This document shows, piece by piece, positions 56,606-64,000 of a stretch of 64,000 bases of DNA. The notes beneath the pieces were generated by a model. It saw only the letters and a program-made list of their open reading frames with translations, did no database searches and was not told the DNA's origin. Both the position numbers and the translations under genes were made by a program. Position 1 is the first letter of the stretch; every line of letters begins with the position of its first letter. This stretch comes from Ixodes scapularis (taxonomy: Eukaryota > Arthropoda > Arachnida > Ixodida > Ixodidae), in contig NW_024609879.1 in NCBI RefSeq assembly GCF_016920785.2, forward strand, positions 13,951,145 through 14,015,144, given 5' to 3'.

Positions 56606-58260
56606 TTACTGGTACCACATCATCCTAATCTTTAGCCTCTGGAGTCTGAGTGTCAATTCGTCAAGAGTTTTCGACATTAGGAGGGGAACGAGCGGCTTGT
56701 GGTCTGTCTCCAGCTTGAGCGTTGTTCCAACCAGGTAGTCCACGAACTTCCCGCATGCCCAGACTAAGGCAAGAGCCTCTTTCTTGATCTGCGCGTAGTG
56801 CTGTTCGGTGTCTGAGAGCAATCTTGAGGCGTACAAAATGACAGCAAACTTGCCATCTGTTTGTCGCTGCCGGATACGTGCGCCAAGTCCGAAAAAATAA
56901 AGCGTCTGCGCTGACGACTGTATCCTTTCCGGGGTCGTATACGCCCAGTACGGGACGGGAAGATAGTAGTGTCTTCCATTTGTTAAATGCTTGTTGCTGT
57001 GGAGAGTCCCAAAGAAACTCCTGCTCCTTCGACAACAAGGATGAAAGTGGCTGAAGAACCTCTGAAAGGTTTTGCACAAAGCGGGCAAGGTGCGTGGCCA
57101 TACTCAGTACTTTTTGCAGCTCACTTTTGTTTGTCGGGCGTTTCATTTTCAGAATAGCTTCTACCTTCCTTTCATCGGGTCTGATGCCGTTGTAGCCTAG
57201 TTGATGGCCTAAGAACGTGAGCTTTTGGACGTTATATACGCACATGTTTTCGTTTAGCGTCAATACAGCTTTGGTTAATCGCTGCAGTACGGTGCGTAGT
57301 GTCTCGTTGTGTTCTTCTTCGGTTGAGACCCAGATGAGGATGTCATCCATGTGACAAACCACTCTGTTACCGCCGTGCAAAAGACTAGACATCTACTTTC
57401 GAAAGGGCTCTGGAGCAGACGATATCCCGAAAGGTGATCTGTTGAAGAAAAACCTCCCGAAAGGTGTAATGAAGGTGGTGAGCTTCCTGCTGCCTTCGTC
57501 TAGTGGAATTTGCCGAAATCCCGAAGTAGCATCTAGTTTTGAAAATATATTCGCGCCGTGGAGCAGTCCGAGTGTGTGCTAGACGGAAGAAATGGGATGC
57601 CATTCTCTCAGAACGTGATGGTTTAGACCAGTAAAGTCGACACAGATTCTCACCGATCCGTTTGGCTTGAGGACGACTACCATGAGCGCACAAAAGTCGG
57701 TTGGTTTGTCGACGGGAGAAATGACAGCGATTGTCTGCATTCGCTGTAGCTCCAACCTTGTTTTCTCGTACAAGGGTATTGGGATGCGGAGTGGAGAGTT
57801 GATACAAAATGGTTCCGCTCCATTGCGCAAGTGAATAAGGTGTTCTTTTTGCAGCTTGCCGAGACCTTGGAATAGTGAAGGGAATTCGACTTTCGGGATT
57901 ACGTTCTGGGTGATGGAATTGACGAATGTGAGTATCTGCAGATCATTGATGGCGGGCTTTCCGAGCAAGGACGTGTGGATGTCGTGAAGCACGTAGACGT
58001 CTTGAATTGTTGTCCGGTCGCGGTAAGCGAGTTCGAGTCTTGCAACGCCCTTAGTTGCGAGAAGCTTTGGGTCTGGCCCATAAAGTTGACGAGGTGCTTC
58101 TGAAAGGAGAGGCTGACGTTTGAGCATTTCGAATGTTGCTTGTGAAAGGACGGTTTCGTTGGCGCCCGTGTCGATTTTGAACTTTACGGATTGACCTTGA
58201 ACCAGGATCGTAGTCTCTTAAAAATCTCTTAAAAATCCTTGTTCGCTGTTGATTTTAGGC
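56606..58260 (-). pseudogene. protease, reverse transcriptase and RNase H of the Ty3/gypsy element
   Basis: From high to low coordinates, KFKIDTGANETVLSQ has the aspartic-protease DTGA at about 58172-58161. SVRICVDFTGLNHHVLRE is RT block 2-3 (about 57650), and CHMDDILIW holds the catalytic xMDD (about 57355-57330). FLGHQLGYNGIRPDERK belongs to the connection. SRLLSDTEQHYAQIKKEALA with ETDHKPL carries the RNase H Glu and Asp. Frame changes near 57390-57580 and 57000 break it into at least three frames. Confidence 0.88.
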
Positions 58261-59090
58261 GCTTCAACGAAGTCAACTCGTCGAGACCTGCAAACAGACG
58301 AATAATATCCTTTCTTGCAGCAATTACGGCAAACTTTTGACCGCGCTGGGCATTGGGCTCGTCCGTGCTGCTGTTTTTCACATTAGCGACACGGTCTCTA
58401 AACGCCGCTCTTGCTCGAGCTTGAAGATGGCTTCACCTCTGGGTGAGGTCGTTCGTCGTTCGAGCGAGCAGATGTCCCAGAAGTCTTCACGAAACGTCTT
58501 TGGTTAACTCCTTGTTGACGCGCCGCGGCGACTTTGTTGACTGTCGACTTGTCGGCATTGAGCTCAGCTTGCTGCTAACGTACGCTTTCGACCTGTCGGA
58601 CCGCCTCAAGTGCCTTCTGAAGCGTGAGGGCGGCGTCGACTGGAAGTCTTGCTGAGAGCTTCCGATCTTTGATACCTACTACTAGACAATCTCTGACGAG
58701 TTGTTCTTCAAGCTCGCCGTAGTGGAAGTGCTTCGCAAGTGCGTGGAGCGCCGTGACAAAATCTTTCGCAGACTCGCCTTCTTGTTGAACTCTCGTGTTG
58801 AAACGAGTTCGTTAGAAGATGACGTTTCGTCGTGAGATAAAATGCTTGTCGAACTGCTCCATGACGAATGTGTGCTTCTTGGCCTCCTCGGCAGACAGCC
58901 GGTACGTGCCATATATATCTTCTGCTTGGTGTCCCAGATGTAGAGCACCGCATCTATTTGGTGTGGATAGGGCTTGGCGATAAGTCCGGAGGACATGCGG
59001 AAATGTTCGAAACGTTTTTTTCCACTTTGGCCACTCGGTCGGCGATGAGAAGCAAAATGCTTCCGGAGGTTGTATGAAAAAGGACGCCAT
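58261..59090 (-). pseudogene. gag of the Ty3/gypsy element
   Basis: The frame starts MASFFIQPPEAFCF at 59090 and reads EWPKWKKTF. After a frame change EDIYGTYRLSAEEAKKHTF and EQFDKHFISRRNV follow, a capsid-like gag of Mag/K02A2.6 type. Near 58330-58280 a Cys-rich zinc-knuckle-like stretch (CRNCCKKGYYSSVC) precedes the protease. Several indels split the frame. Confidence 0.75.
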
Positions 59091-59215
59091 ATGTTTTAGC
59101 GTAGCTGCAGCCGAAGATCCCCGAGAGCAAAGTCGCCTACCTTCGTGTGGGTCCCTGGTTGGCGCGGCGGTGCCCGCTGAAGAGTTCTTGAAATCGGCTC
59201 ATCGCTGGCGGCATA

Positions 59216-59230
59216 CCATTTCTGACACCA
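59216..59230 (-). other. primer-binding-site-like sequence
   Basis: The minus strand reads TGGTGTCAGAAATGG, beginning with the TGG expected of a tRNA 3' end. It is separated from the LTR by 21 bp that themselves end TTGCAACA (59231-59251), as if the LTR end were duplicated. The tRNA type is not certain; TGTCAGAAG-like sites are often Leu-type. Confidence 0.55.
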
Positions 59231-59251
59231 TGTTGCAATGTGTGCAAGTCG

Positions 59252-59424
59252 TGTTGCAAGTTGCGCCAGGGAACGGTGAGACGATAGCACGGTAGGACAA
59301 GAGGTTTAATATGGCCATCGGCTCAGAGATGGGTACGTTCTAGCCACGGGCGTAAGATGCCAGTTCATGCGCATGAGCGACGGAGCTCTATCTGTTCGGC
59401 TGCTCAGTGTAGTGCTATGCAACA
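59252..59424 (-). repeat. 5' LTR of the Ty3/gypsy element
   Basis: On the plus strand it runs TGTTGCAAG...ATGCAACA, so on the minus strand it starts TGTTGC and ends GCAACA, the usual TG...CA form. Confidence 0.88.
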
Positions 59425-59498
59425 CATACCACGGGATTGTACCGGCGACGTCATTAGATGCTAGAGAGCCTCAAGGAAGTGTTCATTCAACTTAAACC

Positions 59499-60467
59499 AT
59501 GGAGTGCGTTTGCAATTTAATGGCGGCGTTAAAGATGGCGAATTTTAAGTTTTCTGTGTGTAAAAAATGCCTAACTTATCGGAACAAAAATGATGTCTAT
59601 AGAAAAGACAGTGCCAACGAAGATGCTCGAGCCGAGGATAACGACGTTGACAACAGTAGTGTAGTGCCCAGCATTTACGACCGAAAAATGTCATCAATGT
59701 GTCTGACGAAGGGTAACATGTCGCCACAGCAGGAGGGGATGCTCACCAAATTACAAGATCGTAACCTGTTCTTTGGAGGAATGTCAAAAATATGTCCCCA
59801 CAGCTTCAAGGGCTCAAGGTCGGTAAAACACCTGGCGACACAATGTGGCGGAATGTTGGACCTGTACTACAAGAAACGCCATGATGAAGTTGTCAGATGC
59901 CTTCACTTTCTTTACACCAAGAAGTATGGATTAAACCGGAGCAGTAAGCTCAAGAATTACAAGGTTGAAAAGGTAATATCGAATGATAGAATAAAGATAA
60001 AATCGGACATAAAAATGGAGACGGCACTGTCCCTTGAATACAACAAGCCCGACCTGATGATACATGACCGGAGAACGAAGGAAATCCCACTGGTTGAGGT
60101 TCGCATCACCAACAAGATCATCCTGGCCAAGACCGAGTTGCGAAAGTCTCGGAGATACGACGTACTGAAAAATGAGCTCAGGGTAATGTACCCCGGGTGC
60201 AAAGTAATTACAGTACCAGTGGTAATGATCTGGGATGGACTGGTGACAAGAAATTTTAAGGGATATATGAAACAGCTCGAAGTCACCGACAGGCTGCTGG
60301 CATACATGCAGTCGGTAGTCTTAAAGCGAACCTGCGAGAGCATCTTGGAAGACCGCCGAAGAATACAAATAGGGGACTGGCTGGAGGATGAGGTGGATGA
60401 AATGATGGCTCAGCTCGAGACTCAGCCCGCAGGGCCAAAACAAGGAGCTCAATTAATGACTAGATGA
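59499..60467 (+). CDS. intact 322-aa ORF, R2-type LINE restriction-like endonuclease C-terminus
   Basis: The ATG at 59499 is in good context (AACCATGG) and the frame is unbroken for 322 codons, unlike every other transposon frame here. The first part has a CKKC pair (residues 21-24) and an acidic stretch (38-51). Residues 74-145 resemble the zinc-binding and arginine-rich region before the restriction-like endonuclease of R2-superfamily LINEs: NMSPQQEGMLTKLQDRN, ICPHS, then HLATQC (H111, C116). Residues 183-203 read KPDLMIHDRRTKEIPLVEVR, a PD-(D/E)xK-like core. The second zinc Cys appears to be Ser (CPHS). No reverse transcriptase lies upstream; the gypsy LTR is 75 bp away. It may be a recently truncated LINE end or a stand-alone protein. 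Confidence 0.6.
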   Translation: MECVCNLMAALKMANFKFSVCKKCLTYRNKNDVYRKDSANEDARAEDNDVDNSSVVPSIYDRKMSSMCLTKGNMSPQQEGMLTKLQDRNLFFGGMSKICPHSFKGSRSVKHLATQCGGMLDLYYKKRHDEVVRCLHFLYTKKYGLNRSSKLKNYKVEKVISNDRIKIKSDIKMETALSLEYNKPDLMIHDRRTKEIPLVEVRITNKIILAKTELRKSRRYDVLKNELRVMYPGCKVITVPVVMIWDGLVTRNFKGYMKQLEVTDRLLAYMQSVVLKRTCESILEDRRRIQIGDWLEDEVDEMMAQLETQPAGPKQGAQLMTR

Positions 60468-61433
60468 GCTTCGTCTGAAAGGAATTAATTTGACGCATTA
60501 AACAATTTCTTCGCGTAAAATTTTCAAGCATTTGTTTATATTCAGATTTACGTTGAAAAATCACCCGTAGCCCCGTAACCAACAGCGACATTTTTCAATT
60601 TAATGGCGCCCATAAACACATGCCTTGATCAAGCAGTTGAACACACTCTTACTTGAGGCTCTTAATTAGATGATGGCTGGAAGAAGACGACGACATGCCA
60701 CCTGCTTTGGCCTCTATGATTTATTAAATACTTTCAGTAGATATGATGTATTACCGCTCGATAATAAATAAGACTCAGGTACACCATCCATTTCCGTCCC
60801 ACGGTGAGCTTCTATAGACGGAAACAATTTTGTTCTTTCATGAAATTGAAGAACCCCGAGTTACTCGCTTATATTTGCCTACGTAAAGGGTACTATTAAT
60901 ATATATGCCCAAGCAAAAAGTGGCCACTTTCCGAGAAGAGTGCCCAATTCTTAGTTTCCCTTTTGTAGTAGCTTCTCATTGGCTGGAACGATTATTGATG
61001 CCTTGGGTGGGAGGAAGAGCGCTGTCAATCATTGTACCGGTGGCACCGATTACTTGAGGAAGACTCGTATGAATCTTCCTCCCATTATTTTGATTTTAGA
61101 GGAAAATGCTTGTTGTGACATGCGTGGTTTATTCGCTATGTTAAAATAATTTTGTTGCTTTGCAGTTGTTGAAGATGGGACTGATTTAGTAATTGCATCG
61201 ATATTTAAAGGCAATGAGGTCCTTTTCAATCTTCTGTGTTTTTGCTTTCTATACCTTTTATTACAACCCTTCGAACAGCAATATTTTGGCTGCGAATAAT
61301 TGTGTGTTCTAATTGCAGTTGTAATAACTTTTATAGCACTGTGAGGAACTGTGGGAGCTTTTATAGTACTTGCATTACTTTTTACAATGTGATAAACAGG
61401 AATCGCCTCTTCCACAAGCTCAAATCTGGGGGA
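60468..61433. other. non-coding interval
   Basis: AT-rich, with no supported gene. Minus-strand frame 61050-61436 and the start of plus frame 61236-61904 overlap and have no recognised domain. Confidence 0.45.
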
Positions 61434-61965
61434 CACGCTACCACAGTCGTGATGAAGCGCTCACGCATCTTTTTGCTGCAGATTATACTTCTGAGCATGG
61501 CCAGCAATGACGGGGCCCATATGCTGGACGAACCACAGGACGCCACGGAATTGATCGTTCTCGAGCCAACCACTGGAAAACAGTGGCTCCTGGGACCCAT
61601 CTTGGTGGATTTCAAGTTGGGAGCATTAGGAGCCTGCCAACACTGGTCTTCAACTACGATGCCTCTACAAAAACCGCCATCCCACGCCAGTCATTCGATT
61701 CACGCTACCACCGCCATGATGGAGCGCTCGGACAACTTTTTGCTGCAGGTTCGTTATTTGAATACTTCAGCTTGCCGTCGTTCAAGCAACTATTGTCTGC
61801 TAGTGGTATCCTGCCCCAGTACCTGGTTGTGCCATTTTTGTTGCGTGTGCTCTTGGTTCGGTCGTCCAAGAGCTGCGCTCCAAACAAAAATGAATCGCGC
61901 ATGAGGAACGCAGGTTGTAAGGGCATCTCTGCCTAACATAGTATACTCTGGCATAACAGTCAGTT
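61434..61965. repeat. two-unit diverged tandem repeat, period about 268 bp
   Basis: CACGCTACCACAGTCGTGATG (61434) recurs as CACGCTACCACCGCCATGATG (61702), and CTTTTTGCTGCAG occurs in both units. A plus-strand frame spanning the units (61236-61904) reads VRYLNTSACRRSSNYCLLVV, which resembles a peptide I associate with an abundant tick repeat. It is more likely a repeat than a gene. Confidence 0.6.
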
Positions 61966-62114
61966 TAATTTTGAAACTTCTACCACAAAGTAGACATACA
62001 TATTCACAAAGTTTCCATTTATTTTCAAATATAGCCGGCACGCGTGCACCATCACGCGTTCAATGTACTATGCTTTTTTTTCCAAGCACGCGATTGCAAT
62101 ATTTCTACTTTCCC

Positions 62115-62286
62115 AAGTGTTTATCGTGGCGGGTTATCCCGCTGATTGCGCTTCTTACCGAGCATTGATGTAATGCAGAGAAGCAACACATGCGGAGCTC
62201 GCTCCCGCGGGTGCTGCTTCTCCGCAGTGCAATGGTGCTCGGTAAAAAGCGCACTCAACGGGACTAGCCCGCCGCAATCAACACTT
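62115..62286. repeat. foldback MITE-like element
   Basis: AAGTGTTTATCGTGGCGGG (62115) pairs with the arm ending CCCGCCGCAATCAACACTT (62286). The arms run about 80 bp, through CTTACCGAGCA and GCAGAGAAGCA, with a short loop near 62197-62204. No coding potential. Confidence 0.85.
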
Positions 62287-62934
62287 CGAAAAACACGAAT
62301 AGTGCAGTTCTTCTCAAAGCGAATATAGAATAGTGTATTATTCAAAACTACCGTTCGAAACTCCGAATATTCATACAACCGTACTAACACGTGATTAATT
62401 ATGTCTGGGAGGCACAGTTGGCAGTAATTTCTGCAATTAACTCGTGACAGCAGTCTTGAAGTAACTCATTGGGCGCGGCAATTCTGTCTCCAAATGAATT
62501 TTTGAACTTCTTTTGTTAAAATGGTTTTGTATCATAAGTCACAAGTTGGTTTCAGTGCTTAGTGCTCGCCAGAGTTCAGCTGAGGCTCCTTGAATGCGCT
62601 TACATGTAACTCAGAGCTTGCGGAAATTGGATGGTTTATTCTGTCATCGCATTCTGTTCACAACCTAACCACATTCTACACTTTTTGTTTTGTTTTCCAT
62701 GTTCAGTAATTCTTCATATGGACTTGATTACTCAGAAAATTAGAGCTTGCCTTCCGCATGAAAGCTCGACATGGCCCTCTAATTATTTCTTAAGAATAAA
62801 GGTATGAACATGTTTTGCTTAATACACTTTATTGGGTGCTCTTCCTTGAAATTTCTAACTCAGTGTTTAAACAGCTGTTAATCTCTGGGATGCGCAGCTG
62901 GCCTTAACTCCCGAAGGTAACTTGGGTCCACAGC
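62287..62934. other. AT-rich non-coding interval
   Basis: No supported feature. Confidence 0.5.
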
Positions 62935-63259
62935 CTATACTTCGTCTCACCCTATGATGGACTAAAGGCAAAAGCTACGGACCGCCAGATCCAATCACGA
63001 GCTACAGGGGACGGGTGAACAGTGGTTCGAATCGAAGAGCACTTAGTGACTCAACAACTTTACATCGCAAAGAAAGCCACGACATAGAGGCTCTTTGCAG
63101 CGTTGAAGCTATAGAAATAATGCGGCGCTTTTGGATTCGAGCATTATACGTCCACTTCTAATCAATGTTAAGCGTGTCATAGTACAGCGCGTAACGTGAT
63201 TGGACCTGGCGGCCTGTGGCCTTGGCCTTTAGTCCATCGTAGGATGAGACAAAGTATAG
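62935..63259. repeat. TIR element with 64-bp arms
   Basis: The arms 62935-62998 and 63196-63259 are reverse complements at high similarity. They begin CTATACTTCGTCTCA and end TGAGACAAAGTATAG. The loop of about 200 bp contains GTGGTTCGAATCG, a B-box-like string without a matching tRNA body. No clear target duplication. Confidence 0.85.
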
Positions 63260-63315
63260 TCACATTTCCTGGGCACTAGATATTTAATTTGAATTGTTCC
63301 CGCTTTCAAAATTAG

Positions 63316-63645
63316 TTTAAGTTACGGACCACAATCTGGCTAATTTTGGATGCCGGAACGATTTCCGTCGTTACACATCACGGGCAGCTCAGTCATTAAG
63401 TGTTACGATTTCCTGCCGTCGCAAGTTACGGACAACACGCCAGCTAATTTTTGATGCCGGAACAATTCCCGTATATGTAGATCAGGTGCATGAAAGTTAC
63501 GTTTTTCTGCCATGCTTCTACGGGTAAAACTGTAGGGCCTTATTACTGTCATGCACGTAATACCTAGTTAATGCTGTGACCATGATGCTACACAACGGAA
63601 ATTGTACCGGCATCAAAAATTAACTGGCAATTCCAGTAATTTGAC
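63316..63645. repeat. module repeated directly twice and once inverted
   Basis: AAGTTACGGACCACAATCTGG with GGATGCCGGAACGATTTCCGT (63316-63365) recurs at 63423-63472. The reverse complement, ACGGAAATTGTACCGGCATC with AATTAACTGGCAATTCC, is at about 63596-63640. The second and third copies form a foldback. Confidence 0.75.
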
Positions 63646-64000
63646 GGGATTTGTTTTATAGTGTAGATACTACCCAGGAATTACATTTGCTTCTTGTTTG
63701 CTTTGCAACCTTCTCCGTTGTATAGCAGCTTAGTAGTACCACATTACATATTATAGATTGCTTAGTTTGTACTTGTCTACAGAATGGGCTGTGTGTAATA
63801 AGCTTCTAGGAGATTTGAAAAAATATATTTCTCATGTCTGTTTACCTGCCCTTTTAGCAAAAACCTGGGTGAACGCATTTTTTAAGGGTTTACTCCATGT
63901 TTTAAATGGATTTATAATGTTTGACACGTCTTAAATGAGTCTGAGATGCCCTACCTTCTTCTATATCTAAATACATGTCTGTTTTGTAAAGGGGTCACGA
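63646..64000. other. AT-rich non-coding sequence at the window end
   Basis: I see no supported feature. Confidence 0.5.

Larger units (their letters stand above)
55036..59429 (-). mobile_element. full-length Ty3/gypsy retrotransposon, coding frames broken
   Basis: The element is bounded by related LTRs (55041-55206 and 59252-59424) and a perfect 5-bp duplication CATAC (55036-55040 and 59425-59429). In minus-strand order it has a primer-binding-like site, gag, protease, RT, RNase H and integrase. All frames are interrupted by indels or stops. The domain order and gag type resemble K02A2.6-like/Mag-type Ty3/gypsy elements of animals. There is no envelope-like frame. LTR similarity near 85 percent by eye implies an old insertion. 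Confidence 0.92.

Noticed and set aside
63020..63040. tRNA suggested by GGTTCGAATCG
   Set aside because: It lies in the loop of a TIR element, with no A box or acceptor stem around it.

Overview
The window is eukaryotic, repeat-dense and gene-poor. It has no operons, many spliceosomal-type splice sites, long microsatellites, one 100-base assembly gap, and a mixture of LINEs, LTR retrotransposons and cut-and-paste DNA transposons. Several of the retroelement proteins resemble families I associate with hard-tick (Ixodida) genomes. Small cysteine-rich secreted-peptide exons fit that too, so a tick or related arachnid is my best guess. This is inference from family resemblance, not a search result.

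Layout. Positions 1-4.6 kb are mostly anonymous, with a near-perfect foldback (592-732) and a 62-bp minisatellite (1.63-2.37 kb). Positions 4.66-7.9 kb and 19.68-21.59 kb are inverted copies of one dispersed repeat. The left copy is interrupted by a hAT-type non-autonomous transposon whose empty site survives in the right copy; the right copy runs into the assembly gap (21589-21688). Between them (8-19.6 kb) lie the best candidates for host coding sequence: a terminal exon of a small Cys-rich peptide (9849-9932, minus), a signal-peptide ORF (17086-17454, minus) and a second, damaged terminal exon of the same type (about 17766-17904, minus). A dead LINE tail is also here.

Positions 26-36.4 kb hold a P-element-like transposase fragment, a dead LINE (29.6-34.4 kb) split by a 1.9-kb TIR element with a THAP-like domain, and a Ty3/gypsy remnant (LTR, integrase, LTR). 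Positions 36.6-42.7 kb hold a LINE ORF1/endonuclease fragment cut off at a microsatellite and hammerhead-like hairpin, then a Harbinger-like element containing both a LINE fragment and a smaller copy of its own family. Positions 43.7-51.8 kb hold two large foldbacks, a 447-bp compound microsatellite with a hammerhead-like motif beside it, and a 1.8-kb Harbinger-like element with a MADF exon. Positions 53-64 kb hold a second P-like fragment, a full-length but frameshifted Ty3/gypsy element with a 5-bp target-site duplication, one intact 322-aa ORF resembling the restriction-like endonuclease end of R2-type LINEs, and three small foldbacks.

Nearly all recognisable coding sequence is transposon-derived and broken. 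The most informative signals are insertion histories that can be read exactly (target-site duplications that restore an interrupted reading frame), the hammerhead-like motifs beside microsatellites, the Cys-rich peptide exons, and the unbroken endonuclease-like ORF. I found no convincing rRNA gene, functional tRNA gene or CRISPR array.
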